Positions 22,021 to 34,095 of a stretch of DNA of 64,000 bases are shown here, in pieces. Positions within the stretch are counted from its first letter, which is position 1; each line of letters starts with the position of its first letter. The position numbers and the translations under genes are program-made. Source of the DNA: Larix kaempferi (lineage: Eukaryota > Streptophyta > Pinopsida > Pinales > Pinaceae). The DNA lies in assembly GCA_027924585.1 (NCBI GenBank), contig BSBM01000125.1, positions 6,887,001-6,951,000 on the forward strand. The letters run 5' to 3'. The notes under the pieces were generated by a model. The model worked only from the letters and a program-made list of their open reading frames with translations. It did no database searches and was not told the DNA's origin.

Positions 22021-24291
22021 TATCACATCCCCAATACCCTTGGTTCCCTTCAGAGGCGATGGGAGACAACCTGATACATTTTTTTTTCCTTCAAAACTTA
22101 TCCGCATCTTTGATATTTTTACACAGCCGCAATTATCCTTGGTCCGCAACTCCACAATCCGAAAGAAGCAATCCGCAACCGCAAGTCGGAAGTTAGAAAT
22201 CGGATCTCCAAAATATGCAGCGTTGAAAACAGCTCTCCGACTTCCGCAGTTCCGCAATCCGTGATGCGGGACTCAGAAAGTCGAAGCACCAATTAATCGA
22301 CGTCAAAGGAATATGAACCCGACTTCCGCATTCCACAGTGCGGAAGTCAAAAATGCAGAGCGCCAAAATGATCGGTGCCAATGAAACATGATCCTGAATC
22401 CATAGTGCAGAATTCGGAAATTGGGAGTGCCAAAATTCCCGGTGCCAATGAAACATGATCTTGACTTCTACATTCTGGAGTGTGGAAGTCAGAAATGCAG
22501 AGCACCAAAATGCCTATCGTTACATAAATGGGCCCTCAACTTCTTCACTCTGTAATGCGGATGCGGAAAGTCGGGATCTGTCCATGCCCTATTACAATCA
22601 ACTTCCCAGGCCGATAACTTCTTCATCTTTAAACCAATTTGGGAAAAATCGGTACCCTTGGAAATATCTTGGAGATCTCTATGCCATGGTGTGGACCCTT
22701 GTCAAACTTGAGGACTTTGAACTTGCCTAATTTCCAATAAAAAATATTCCCTGAAGTTCATCAAAACCTCTTTACCCCACTATCAAAATCCCTGGAATCA
22801 CCCTGCCAATGCCCCTTCCTTCATCTGATCACAAAGGGGTGCATGAAAACATCAAGGGGGTCTAACTCATCCCCCAATCTCATATTATGAAGTACAATCG
22901 CTCTAAGGAGATGTGAAATGCATAACAACAAACATAGTGGAATGAAATCTTGGTTAATGCATGTACAGTTTGTAAGACTACAACATATTAACACAAGAAA
23001 AATGATAATACAACAACAAATGAATCATCCTCATGGTTAGGCTCATACAAAAACTTCCTATCGATCAATTCCCTATGATCAATTCATTCAATTAACTTGA
23101 AATAACAAGGAAACACAACATAGGAAATTAACATCATTTAACACCATAGAGAACACATATCTTATAAGGTGAACAGTCCAAGCAACTGGATATGTGAGAG
23201 AAACGTTCCACCCAACCATAGGTCTATGTGCAGCCTATACTCTTTCAGCTGAGAGACCACCCTCGAGCTGGGTTGTGTATCCACTAAGTAGGGATAAAAC
23301 ATGCTCACTCACAGCCATGGATCCTCACAAATACACATTCTAAGCCAACACTCATAGTTGGTTTTATCAAGCATTCAAGGAATAGTATAGGAGGATGCTA
23401 ATACAATGAGATCAATCACAGAGCCACAAGCCTCTCAAATCACACTCAGAAAGTCTTGGCACCCACAATACCTACCACACCCAACACAAGGAAGTATTCC
23501 CTTCACTGCTGCACAGTCCCTTAGGCCATACCTTCCCTCAAGTGCTCTTCAGGGTGGGAATAGAAAGGTCCAAGCTGCTGGATCCTTGAGACTCTATCCT
23601 TCACTGGGTTTATCAAGCAACCCTACCCTCTATCCTATCCTTTCTCTGTCCTTTCCACTTGGGTATTTCTTTCACTTTTGTGACCAAACAATTCAATCCT
23701 GCAGCTGGTTTCTCGGCTATCAACATAGGGTTCTCTTCACTGGTTCCTGATCATTTCACACGATACAAATTGCCCAAGGGTTTAGATCAACAGACCCCCT
23801 GCTGGATCGAACTTTCCACACCAATTTATGGGAAGATTCGGCCCTAAACAATAGGGGTTTTTAGAAATCGCGATTTTCTTCTTTCTCACTGTTGGGCCCT
23901 CTCTATTCTCTGTGTTCAAAACTCATGGTTTCTTCCGCATAATGGAATTGGGATCAATGAATACAAATTCCCAAGGTAGAGTGGCGTGCAGTTCAAGGAA
24001 AACATATCCCCATACCCTGCTATCTGGAAATTCAGGATTTTCCCACACTCCATCTATTTCAATGAATAGTTTCTTCAACTACCCTCTGCAGGAGAAACAA
24101 ATGTCAGTAAGGAAGGTCAAATGGGTTTTAAGGATGACATTTGGAAGTCTATGGTCCAATCCCACAACCCCGTCAACTCTCCCTAGTGGATACACATGGT
24201 GCCCTCTTATTGGCTTCCTCCATAGCCATTTTTCTTGGTATTTTATTCCAATATTTAATATTTACATCATTTTTAATACCTCATGGATTAA
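22021..24291 (-). repeat. Element C 3' LTR, left portion
   Basis: Aligns with 37462-39770 of the 5' LTR, including the phrases 'tttgtgaccaaacaattcaatcctgca' and 'accctgc.atc.g.aaattc'. The left end TATCACATCC is a mutated TGTCACATCC. The portion ends at the ATTAA target (24287-24291) of Gypsy2 and resumes at 32418. Confidence 0.9.
22265..22555. repeat. ~73 bp hairpin minisatellite, four units (3' LTR)
   Basis: Four tandem units starting 'tgcgg' and ending 'gacttc.gcattc.acag'. Each unit junction forms an inverted repeat. The best is GACTTCCGCA (22321-22330), loop TTCCACAG, then TGCGGAAGTC (22339-22348), a perfect 10 bp stem. The matching array in the 5' LTR has five units. Confidence 0.85.
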
Positions 24292-25241
24292 TGATGTAGG
24301 AGCATCGGGGCCTAGGAAAAGCAGTCGAGGCTGATCGACATAAGCAGTAGACCATGGGGATTGCCGACGATCATTGGTGCGAAAGGAAGATTGGATGTCG
24401 AAGGTTATAAGTCGAGCAAGAGCTGTTGAAGTGCGATCGACAAAAGAAGAAAGGTTGAGTGTCGACAGGTTGTCAAATAGCGACACTGATAGGTTTGAGG
24501 CAGAAGCCAAGCGTGGAGGAAGGGGCGGACTGGTGAAGCTGACGATGAGAAAGGAAGTCGACAGATAATTTGAAGGCTGACGGAAGACAGTATGGTCGAC
24601 GTAGGAAATGGGGTCAACTACTGTAGCAGAGTCAAAAGGACCTGCAAAAAGTCAAGCAGAGTACTTGGTATCCGTTCGGGGTTTCTAAGGAAATTATGAG
24701 CAGTTATTGAAGGTGGTTGAAGACATCCCAGATGCCGCCATGGGAAGAGGTTATGAAGCACGACAGAGGCACTGAAAACTATAGGTCTGCAGGATCGAGA
24801 GGATTTGGCGGACAGAGGAAGCGTGTCTCAGGGACTGGAGTGGACCTCGGGATGAACAACGGTAGAGTAGAAGAGTTCGGTCAGCAGAGGATTGAGAGAG
24901 AAGGGGATCAATCACTCGAGAGTTGATCAATATATTGGAGAGAACAGTCACTCATTAGCTGAGCACACAGGAGATCAGAACCATAGCTCAGAGTTTCGCA
25001 GTGAACGTCGAGAGGGTGAAGATCGACACACAGTGAAAGCACACATTTAATTCTGTATATTGTAAAGGCTAATGCTGACCAGTTAGTTGTTCACATCCCT
25101 TGCATTTCACACTATAACCGTTAATTGATTGAAGTAATAGAAGCCAGCTTTTGGCATCCTGTTTGCATCCAGTTCACGTGAACGCGTGTGTGTCGTGCGT
25201 TATTATTAAGCAAGAAGGTCCGACCAAAAATCATTGCATCA
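24292..25241 (+). repeat. Gypsy2 5' LTR
   Basis: 950 bp, starting TGATGTAGGAGCATCGGGGCC and ending ATTGCATCA. It is reverse-complementary in alignment to both Gypsy1 LTRs. The ATTAA duplication is on its left and the primer site begins 25244. Confidence 0.95.
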
Positions 25242-25243
25242 GT

Positions 25244-25256
25244 TGGTATCAGAGCC
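25244..25256 (+). promoter_or_regulatory. Gypsy2 primer binding site (Met)
   Basis: TGGTATCAGAGCC, two bases after the LTR end. A second 'gcatcaattggtatcggaagc' copy follows about 60 bp downstream (near 25297-25317), the same doubling as in Gypsy1. Confidence 0.9.
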
Positions 25257-25499
25257 CAGAAGCAAAGTATAGTTGAAGTAGCGGTACCGACCTGACTTGC
25301 ATCAATTGGTATCGGAAGCTGGAAGTAGAATCCAGTCGAGTGTGTTAAAAAATCCAGCTACGGTTGGGTAGAGTTGTGCACAACCTGTGAAAGTTCAGTT
25401 GTGATTGGATGAGTGGGAGTTTCAGATGCGGTTGAAAATGGCTCACAAAGGCGTTAATGTCCATGGAGTGGGACGAAGAGCGAGTGACGCAACAGTCAC

Positions 25500-26545
25500 A
25501 GTTGATCGTGAAATGTTCAATGAATGCATGTGAACAATGCGAAGTTTGACTAGTGAAGTTGCAGCGATCAAAGAAATCCAAAGGTGTGGATGCGTTCCTG
25601 ATGCATTTTACCACATCGAGGAGGAGGTCAAAGAGGTGGAAGCACAGGAAGCAGCAGGGGAAGAACTGGAAGAAAAACTCATCAAGATTCTGACGAAAAT
25701 GAGAAGTCGGACAAAGATAGATGTACGTATCTACTCTGGAAGTCTGGATCAAGAAGACTTGATCGACTAGTTCAAATAAATGGAGAAATACTTTGACATA
25801 GAGCAGATCGAGGACCCCAGATGGGTTAAGACTGCATGTCTGAGGTTGAAGGGTCATGCCTCATTGTGGTGGGATAATGTGCAGGATAACATAGTTAAGA
25901 AAGGCAAGGAGAAAATCAAGTCTTGGGATAGGATGGTCTCCAAGATGAAAGGGAAGTTCTTGCCAAGTGACCATGTAATTTCCTTGTTTCAGAAGTTGCA
26001 GAACTTTCGAGAAAAAGAGATGATCGTGAAGGAATACACAGAAGAGTTCTATAGATTGTCAATAAGGTCGGGGTAGAACGACAAAGGAGAAGAAGCTATC
26101 ATGAGATATGTAAACAACTTGAAGTATGCCATACAGGACGAGTTGATCCTATCAAGGTTCAGAGGGGTCGGTGAATCCTACCAGTTAGCTCTGAAGGAAG
26201 AACAGAAACTGTCGAGGAAATACGCATCGACTGGAGGCAGGATAACTGGTTGGGGTGCGAAGACTGTTTCTGTGAAAGGCCAAAATAGCGGAACCAGGAG
26301 AGAAGCCATCGAAGACAACCGATGTGCATAAGGCAAATCGACTAGAGAGAAAGCGCAAGAAAATCAATGCGATGGATGGGAGACACACGGTTGAGGTGCG
26401 TATGATCGGAGTGGTCCATCCGACAAAAAAGGAGCTGACAAACTAGCTGTGGTTTGTTATAAGTGTTGAAGAGTTGGACACAAGGCATATGAATTCCCAG
26501 AGAACCTTCATGCTGCAGAGGATTTGAAACAAAGACGTCGAAGAG
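25500..26545 (+). pseudogene. gag: Gypsy2 gag with zinc knuckle remnant
   Basis: Frames 25537-25770 (acidic N-terminus with SLTSEVAAIKEIQR), 25780-26076 (EKYFDIEQIEDPRW, LKGHASLWWDNVQ, VKEYTEEFYRL) and 26101-26331 (KYAIQDELILSRFRGVGESY) form the gag body. A stop precedes the 25780 frame and another follows near 26075. Around 26445-26500 the frame VCYKC.RVGHKAYE-like remnant marks the zinc knuckle. It corresponds part by part to Gypsy1 gag. Confidence 0.8.
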
Positions 26546-26700
26546 ATGAGCAAGTCGACGAGAGGGTAGAGTCAACATCCGAAAGCAGTGATGATGGAAA
26601 GAGAAAGAGTTGAGCCATTACGACTAGGAGGACGTTGGCTCAGGACGAACGATGCAAAGAGAAAGAGCCGACACAGTGAAAGGATATCTTTCGAACTAGA

Positions 26701-27018
26701 TTGCGGATCAACGAATGGTATTGCAAGACCATAGTTGATGGTGGAAATACAGAGAATGTTGTGTCGATGGAGGTCATCGACAAAGTGGGGTTGAAATGTC
26801 GGGAAAACCCACACCCCTACAAGATATATTGGTTGCAGAAAGGACATCATGTCAAAGTAGCTAGACAGTTACTGATTAACTTCAAGGTCGGGAAGCTTGA
26901 AGACAACGTACTGTGCGATGTAATCCCAATGGACGCATGTCATATGTTGTCAGGGAGACCATGGCAATATGATCAGAAGATGATCTATGATGGTCGAGCC
27001 AACACAATCACAGTGTGA
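26701..27018 (+). pseudogene. Gypsy2 aspartic protease
   Basis: Frame of 105 codons with CKTIVDGGNTENVVSME, where the active-site motif DGGST has become DGGNT, and CHMLSGRPW, where the conserved 'LLGRPW' has become LSGRPW. It is homologous to Gypsy1 17115-17477. The altered motif would probably impair catalysis, and a stop ends the frame early. Confidence 0.85.
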
Positions 27019-27105
27019 AAAAATGGCACGCGGAGGACTCTGAAGCCGAAACAAGAGTACCAAGCCGACTGTAAGTAGGGTGAGAGAAACTATTGAGAGA
27101 AGCGA

Positions 27106-28772
27106 GTGTTGATGTGTTCAACCAAGGAATTCCTCACAGAAGAGGAAAATCAGTTGAGATGTTTCACCATCATTTCGAAAGGACCATGTGTTGAAAGGTC
27201 GACAATGGAGAAGATTCCGGTTGAAGTAAAAAATATACTTGACGAGTTCAGGAGCATAGTAGTCGACGAAGTGCCAACAGGATTGCCACCGATGAGAAGC
27301 ATATCCCATCAGATCAACTTGATTCCAGGGTCGAGTATGCCAAACAAGGCACCGCATAGAATGACTTCGGCAGAGAGTCAGGACCTAAATCGACAGGTCC
27401 AGGAGTTGTTGGACAAAGGATTGAGCAACGAGAATCTGAGTCCGTGCGCGGTACGAGAAATATTAGCACCGAAGAAAGGTTTAGAATGGAGGATGTGTAT
27501 AGACTCTAGAGCTATCAATAAGATCACGATCAAGTACCTGTTTCCATTTCTGAGAATGGATGAATTGATGGATTGCTTGAGTGGAGCGAAGTACTTCACA
27601 AAGATCGACCTGAAGAGCAGTTATCACCGGATTTGGGTAAGAAAAGGAGATGAATGGAAGACAACATTCTAGACGAAGGAAGGGTTATATGAGTGGTTAA
27701 TCATGCAATTTCGATTGACTAACACACCTAGTACATTCATGCGGTTGATGAATGAGGTACTAAAGCCACTCTCGTGAAAGTTCGTCGTAGTGTACCTAGA
27801 CGACATCCTGATATTTAGTCGACCAAGACGGAACACTTGGAGCACATTCCACAAGTATTGCAGAAGTTGCAGGAAGAGAAGCTGATGGTGAAACTGTAAA
27901 AGTGTTTCTTCATGAAGGAAGAACTGGTATACTTGGGATTTGTAATCTCGGGCAAAGGGTTAGTGATGGACCCAGAGAAGGTGAAGGCAATCTTGGATTG
28001 TCTGGAACCAACAAGTGCGACTCAAGTGCGAAGTTTCCACGGACTTTCCAGTTTTTACAGGAAGTTTATCAGTGGATTCAGTTGGATTTGTGCATTGTTG
28101 ACAGAGTGCATGAGAAAAGGGGAGTTTAAATGGATGGAAGCTTCCCAGAGAGCTTTCGACAAGTTGAAGGAAAAGGTCAATGAGATCCCAATGTTAGCGC
28201 TCCCAGATTTAAACAAAGTTTTCCAAGTCGATTGCGACGCGAGTGGAATGGAAATTGGAGCAGTGTTGAGCCAGGAGGGCCGACCAATTGCATTCTTCCG
28301 TGAGAAGTTGGATGATGTGAAGTGGAAATATTTGGTCTATGACCAGGAATGCTATGCTATTGTCTAAGTGTTGAAGAAGTGGAAGCATTATTTGTTTCCC
28401 AAGGAATTTGTGTTGTACAAAAATCACCAAGCACTGAGGTATTTGAGTACTCAGTCGAAGTTGAATCAACGACACATGAAATGGGTCGAATTCCTGTAGG
28501 GGTATGCCTTCATGTTGCAACATAAGTCGGACAATTTGAACAAGGTTGCCGACGTACTAAGTCGAAGAGTTGCATTGTTGAACATGACGATAGTTCAGGC
28601 AACAGGAATAGAGTCGATGAAGATGGAGTATGCGACCGATGAGGATTTTGCGAAAGCATGGGAGGCTTGTCGAGAACCGTGGAGTGTCGACAGGACTCCA
28701 TACTTGGATTATTTCATTCAAGAGGTATACTTGTTTAGGGGACAACAATTTTGTATCCCAAAGGGTTCGTGA
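27106..28772 (+). pseudogene. pol: Gypsy2 reverse transcriptase and RNase H
   Basis: Frame 27106-27672 covers the RT start through FTKIDLKSSYHRIWV. A stop near 27670 then separates a frameshifted stretch with VVYLDDILIF near 27787-27815. Frame 27912-28367 resumes with LVYLGFVISGKGL and RNase H (FQVDCDASGMEIGAVLSQ, Asp and Glu positions present). Frame 28512-28772 has the linker to integrase (NKVADVLSRR). It ends where the solo LTR's GAAAC duplication (28777-28781) breaks the integrase. Confidence 0.85.
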
Positions 28773-28781
28773 GGGAGAAAC

Positions 28782-30183
28782 TGTAATGTCCCTAGTTTGA
28801 CCCCATTGCATTAAAATGTAAATGATGTAATATTGTTATAAAATCATGGTGAGGAGCTCAAGGCTAAGGCCCCATCATCGATTTAGTGATGAATATGGTT
28901 TATGTGCTAGCCAGGCACAATGGAATTCCAAATATCATGTAAATATACATTTTAATAAAATACCCACAACTAGCTATGCAATGCAACAAGAGATGGGGGC
29001 ATGATTTTACAAGGAATTGGGGGAGGGGGATATTCAAACCCTTGGAGCCAATCAATTCAAGCCAGGTGTCAATTAGAGAACCCATAAAAACCCTCAACTA
29101 ACCATGTTGAATTTTGTACCCAATCATTCATTTCTCCTAAGAGTTGGTTGAGGTAGTTAGTGCCTTGGGGAATGGAGAGGTATGGCTGTCCAAATTCGGG
29201 TGTGGGAAAGCCACCCTTCATGGAAAATCGTTTTTGGCTTCTTGGGAAAGAAATGAGCCATGAATTGCTCCCCAAGCCATTACCCATGAACTAGTTTTCT
29301 CTCCCTCACGAGTTTGGAGCTATTTGGGCGTTTTCCAGCCACGTTTTTCTAGGTTTTCATGGTCTTCTAGCTAGGAAGAGGGTGTTTTTGTGTTGCAGAG
29401 CTGCTGGGAAGAAGAGAGCTCAATTTGGGGGTTCCATTGAGGCTGGTTTGGCCATTGGAATGCTCATAACATGTGGGAGAAATCGGATTTGCTCCCTGTG
29501 GTCGAATTTCCCTTTCCACAGTTCGCTTTTGGTGTGCCCATGATTTGGGGAAAACCCATGGCCGTTGTGTTTGTAAATCCCATTGTTAAACATGTGTATC
29601 CATGCCCCATGATTGTACTTTCTGTGTGTATATAGAGTATGTTGGGGTATGGGTTATGGGTCTCCATTGCTTTGGCTTGAGCTTGAGTGAAAGCATCCAT
29701 AAATGAAGAGGTTTCCAATTTAGCCTGATAAACCCAGTTGTGGACTAGCTTGGCTTAGATGCAGTGATTATTTCTCTGAGTATGAGTATGAATGTCCCCC
29801 TTTCCTTATAGAAATCATGCCCAAATCGGGGGTGGTCTCTGAGTGCTAAAAGAATACAGGATGGGCAGAGACCTATGGTTGGGTGGAACGTTGCAGCGAC
29901 ATAGCTAGTTGCTTGGGACAATTTCACAATGAAGATGAGTATATTCTTTATGTGTATTTACTTCCGCAATGTTTTTATTTGATGATTGTATTGATATGTT
30001 GTATGCATGAGAAATATGTGTGGATGGTGTTTTATTCTGCTGTGCATAATTGCTTGATTTGCATCTGCACACTTTAGATTTTATTTGTATGAACCTAATG
30101 AATGGGATGAGTTTATGTAAGAGCCCCACATATCGGTATCATGTTCCCTTCCTTGAATTGGGTCCACGGGAGGGGATGTTATA
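28782..30183 (+). mobile_element. Solo LTR inside Gypsy2 integrase
   Basis: 1,402 bp bounded by TGTAATGTCCC and GGGGATGTTATA, flanked by the perfect duplication GAAAC (28777-28781 and 30184-30188). Compared with Gypsy1, the integrase text is continuous when this block and one GAAAC are removed. It shares blocks with element C's LTR read on its own strand (start TGTAAT..CCC, 'gagctcaaggc.aaggcccca', 'acctatgg.tgggtggaac.ttgc'), so it comes from a related family. The right terminal CA has decayed to TA. No internal region is left. Confidence 0.9.
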
Positions 30184-31306
30184 GAAACTGATCCGAGAAT
30201 TGCACATCAGCGGATTAGCATTTCATTTTGGCATAAAAAAGACCAAGGCATTGGTCGAAGAGACATATTATTGGCCAGGAATGACGACAGATGTCAGTAA
30301 GTGGGTAAGACAGTGTCAAGTTTTCCAGTTGGAAAAGGGAAGAAGTCAGAATACAGGGTTGTATACACCATTGCCAGTTTCAAATACCCCATGGGAGCAC
30401 CTAAGCATGGATTTTGTGCTAGGATTGTCGAAGACACAGTAGGGAAGCAACTCAATCTTTGTTGTAGTTGAAATATTTTCGAAGATGGCACACTTTATTC
30501 TGTGTCGGAAGACAAGTGACACCACAAGCATGGTTGTACTATTCTTCAAGGATATAGTGAGATTGCATGGGTTGTCGAAGAGTATCACGTCAGACAGAGA
30601 TACCAAGTTTATGGGGCATTTCTAGAGAAGCCTATGGAAGAAACTGGACACGAGGTTGCAGTTTAGCTCGGTAGATCATCCACAAACAGGTGGATAGACC
30701 GAGGTGGTATACAGAAGTTTGGGAAACCTTTTGAGGTGTTTGACGACTGACAAACCCAAGCATTGGGAGAACATATTGGCAGAAGAAAATTTTGCGTACA
30801 AAAATTATGTGAATCGGTCGACAGGTTTGAGCCCATTCCAGATTGTTCAAGGACGAAGCCCACATGAAGTGGTATATTTGGTTGAGTTTCTGACATAAAT
30901 CGGGAAAAGCGTGGATGTAGAATCATTCGCAGAGCACATGAAAGAAGTGCATGAAGATGTGTAAAAGCGCATAGAGAAGAGAAACACAGCCTACTAGTTA
31001 AGATCCGACATGAAGAAGAGGCTACAATCGTTCAACAAAGAAGACTTAGTCTATGCACATTTATGGAAGGAGAGATTTTCGACAGGAACATATAAGAAGC
31101 TGAAGCTAAAGAAGATTGGACCATGTAAGATTCTGAAGAAGATTTCAGACAATGCTTATGTGTTTGAGCTGCTGAAGGACTTCAACATTTCACCAACGTT
31201 CAATGTCTCAGATATGTACAAGTTTGGAGAAGTTTCAAGTAGCGGAAGCACGAAAGTGTCAAACATCGACTGGACAGTGCAGATTCGAGACCGACATAAA
31301 GAATAA
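30184..31306 (+). pseudogene. pol: Gypsy2 integrase, post-insertion part
   Basis: Frame 30200-30442 has HFGIKKTKALVEETYYWPGM, MDFVLGLSKTQ and the zinc-region Cys of QCQVFQLEKG. Further fragments to 30898 include SDRDTKF-like and HPQTGG-like remnants and NFAYKNYVNRSTGLSPFQIV. Frame 31010-31306 has [28 protein letters not shown] and NVSDMYKF. It is homologous to Gypsy1 14312-15428 and broken by several stops. Confidence 0.85.
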
Positions 31307-31473
31307 ATCGTAGAAGTAATAGAAGAACGCGAAGTTGGGTGTACACGCAGTTCGTGAAAGAAGGAATACTTAGTGTGATGGAAAGATGATGAGTTGCAGG
31401 AGGTGACATGGATTTGTGAATAATATTTCAGGAGACTAACGGAGCAGTCAAGTTCTTTTTCACATGGGGAGTC
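31307..31473 (+). pseudogene. Gypsy2 chromodomain remnant
   Basis: Translation after the 31306 stop gives VEVIEEREVGCTRSS, a stop, KKEYLV, a stop, WKDDELQEVTWICE, which is the same chromodomain as in Gypsy1 with at least three nonsense codons. It ends at a short purine-rich stretch (ATGGGGAGTC) just before the 3' LTR. Confidence 0.75.
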
Positions 31474-32412
31474 TAATGCAGAAGCATCGGGGCCTAGGAA
31501 AAGCATTCAAGGTTGATCGACATAAGAAGTCGACTAGGGGGGATTGCCAATGACCATTGGTGCGGAAGGAATATTGGCTATCGAAGTCAATAAGTCGAGA
31601 AAGAGTCGTCGATGTGCGTTTGACAGAAGAAGAAAGGTCAAGTGTCGATAGGTTGTCGAACAACAACACCGACAGGTTTGAGGCGGAAGCCAAGCGTGGA
31701 GGAAGGGGCAGACTGGCGAAGCCAATGACGTGAAAGGAAGTCAACAGATAATTCGAAGGCTGATGGAAGACAATATGGTTAACACAGGAGATCGGCCTGA
31801 CTACAGTAGCAGAGTCAAAAGGACGCGCATAGTACTTGGTAGCCGTTCGGGGTTACTAAGGAAGTTATGAGCAGTTATTAAAGGTGGTTGAAGACATGCT
31901 ATATGTCTCCACGGGAAGAGGTTGTACATCACAACATAGGTGCTGACAACTGCAGGTCGGCAGGATCGGGAGGATTCAAAGGATAGAGGAAGCGTGTCTT
32001 GGGGACTGGAGTGGATCTTAGGATGAACAACGGTAGAGTAGAAGAGTTTGGTTAGCAGAGGATCGAAAGAGAAGGGGATCAGTCACTCGGGAGTTGATCA
32101 ATAGATTGGAGAGAACAATCACTCATCAGCTGAGTGCACAAGAGATCATAACCATATCTCAAAGTTCCACAGTGAACGTTGAGAGGTTGAAGATCGACAC
32201 ACAGTGAAATCACATATTTACTTCTGTATATTGTAAAGACTAAGGCTGACCAGTTAGTTGTTCAAATCCCTTGCATTTTGCATTGTAACCGTTAATTGAT
32301 TGAAGTAATAGAAGCCAACTTCTGGCATCCTGTTTGCATCCAGTTCATGTGAACGTGTGTGTGTCGTGTGTTATTGTTAAGCAAGAAGGTCCGACCGACC
32401 CGCCTTGCATCA
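31474..32412 (+). repeat. Gypsy2 3' LTR
   Basis: 939 bp, starting TAATGCAGAAGCATCGG (first dinucleotide mutated from TG to TA) and ending GCCTTGCATCA, followed by the ATTAA duplication. It aligns to 24292-25241. Confidence 0.95.
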
Positions 32413-32417
32413 ATTAA

Positions 32418-32586
32418 TAGCACATGGATAATCAGAATTTCAAATACTTTCCTTTTACATAAAACATGAGCATCCTCTAACGGGGCCTTGGCCTTGAGCT
32501 CCACACTAGGTAAAACACACAATGCATGTATACAATATTTACATTGAAGGCCAAATATGTTCTAAGGGTCAAAATGGGGTATTACA
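32418..32586 (-). repeat. Element C 3' LTR, right portion
   Basis: Resumes element C's LTR after Gypsy2. 'tagcacatggataatcagaatttcaaatactttccttttacataaaac' aligns with 39800-39850 of the 5' LTR. It ends GGGGTATTACA at 32586, the inner LTR edge beside the purine tract. Confidence 0.9.
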
Positions 32587-33235
32587 ATTCCCTCCCCCTT
32601 AGAACAACACCATCCTTGGTGTTCTCAAAACTGAACAAAAATGGGAATGCCTCTGTCATGGAATCCTCTAGCTCCCATGTAGCCTCATCGGGACTAAGGT
32701 GCTTCCATTTCACCTTCACCTGTCCGATATCTCGGTTCTCGAGCAATGTGACCTTCTTGTCGATGAGGCGCATAGGCTCCACTTGGAACTCTCCCTCTAG
32801 TTCCACCTGTATCACATTCCAATCAATTATGTGATTAGGATCATGTACATATTTATTAAGCAAAGAAACATGGAAAACATTATGAGCTCTTATGTTAGAA
32901 GGTAATGCAATCCTATATGCAACTGGTCCTATCCTATCAAGGACTTCAAATGGCCCACAATATATTGGTTCCAACGTGGCACAACTCCCCAAATTTAGGG
33001 GAATTTTTATTGGCTTCAATCTCAAGTAAACATGATCCCCAATATTAAATTCCTTATGCACTCTTTTCATATCTGCATAACTATTCTGCCTGTCTTGAGC
33101 TACCTTTAAATTCTGCCTGATTTTAACAATTTCCAGTTCCATTTCCTTGACCATCTCTGGCCCAATCACTACCCTTTTCACTAGATTATCCCAATTTACT
33201 AGGGTTCTGCATCCTTTTTCCATACAATACTTCAA
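32582..33235 (-). pseudogene. pol: Element C integrase C-terminus with chromodomain-like tail
   Basis: The 217-codon minus frame begins in the integrase core end and then has NIGDHVYLRLKP, LEPIYCGPFEVLDRIGPVAY (GPF/Y module), RAHNVFHVSLLNKYV and LLENRDIGQVKVKWKHLSPDEATWE, a chromodomain-like module typical of Tekay-type chromoviruses. The frame runs to the polypurine tract. It is intact over this stretch, but the preceding integrase core is frameshifted. Confidence 0.85.
32587..32600 (-). promoter_or_regulatory. Element C polypurine tract
   Basis: On the minus strand AAGGGGGAGGGAAT lies directly against the LTR start TGTAATACCCC. This is the position and composition expected of the plus-strand primer for reverse transcription. 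Confidence 0.85.
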
Positions 33236-34095
33236 AAGGACTCATCCCCAATGATGCATGATGTCCATTAATGTATGCAAATTCTACCAAGTGTAGGTAG
33301 TCCTCCCACTTGGATGGTTTGTCCATCACATACATCCTTAGCATGTCTTCAAGAACCTGATGGACATTGATATGTTTGAGGATGATATGTTGTACTAAAG
33401 TTCAACTGAGTTCCCAATTCCTGAAATAGTCCCTTCCAAAAATTGCTTTTGGAAATCCATGCAATCTAAATATCTCCTTCATGGGCTATGCCACTTGCCT
33501 TATGAGTGGAATTGACTGGAATAAAGTGAGATACCTTTGATATCTTGTCCACCACTACCATAATTGAGTCATGCTTCCTTACTGTCATTGGAAATCTTGT
33601 TATAAAATCCATATAAATCACTTCCCACTTCCATTCTGGAATGGGCAAAGGCTGCAATAATCCTGCTAGATGTTGATGTTCTGCCTTGACTTGTTGGCAT
33701 TTTCGACACCTAGAGATGTACTTTGATATGTCCTTCTTCATTCCATGCAAAAAGTACTGCTTTATTGATGCTGTTATTGTCTTTTGATATCCTGGATTTC
33801 CACAGTATGGCATTTGATGTATTTCATCCATCACTTGCTTCTTCAAATATGCACAATCTGGAATATATAGTCTAGTACCTTGATAAAAGATAACATAATC
33901 TTCACTAAGATGATATCCTGAACACCTTTCATCTATATTTCCATGCTGCAAATTCTCTTTAATTTGAAGGTAAGTTCCATCACTGGCTTGGGATTCAAGA
34001 ATTCTTGCCTTCAAATATGATTTGCACATACTTACTACTACAACATGAAACCTTCTGCTGAGAGCATCTGCAACCTTATTCTTCTTACCTTTCAC
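33236..34095 (-). pseudogene. pol: Element C integrase N-terminal and core domains
   Basis: Frame 33466-34095 has the RNase H-IN linker KKNKVADALSRR and the zinc domain HQMPYCGNPGYQKT...CRKCQQVK (HHCC). The core start follows: PEWKWEVIYMDFI with the first Asp, then DSIMVVVDKISK. The rest of the core, with FQELGTQLNF and YHPQT, is recognisable only across frameshifts at 33240-33465. Confidence 0.85.

Larger units (their letters stand above)
24292..32412 (+). mobile_element. Gypsy2: second Gypsy1-family element, with a solo LTR inside
   Basis: Plus-strand copy of the Gypsy1 family: LTRs 24292-25241 and 31474-32412, target duplication ATTAA perfect at 24287-24291 and 32413-32417, Met primer site, and the same gene order. 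It is 8,121 bp long. Removing the 28782-30183 solo LTR and one GAAAC leaves about 6.7 kb, matching Gypsy1's 6.7 kb. It is inserted in the 3' LTR of element C. More stops than Gypsy1, including one in the RT finger region (near 27670). Confidence 0.95.

Noticed and set aside
23406-24334. Plus ORFs of 114 and 140 codons in the element C LTR
   Set aside because: Corresponding plus frames in the other LTR (39259-39612) differ in length and have stops; no domains are seen.
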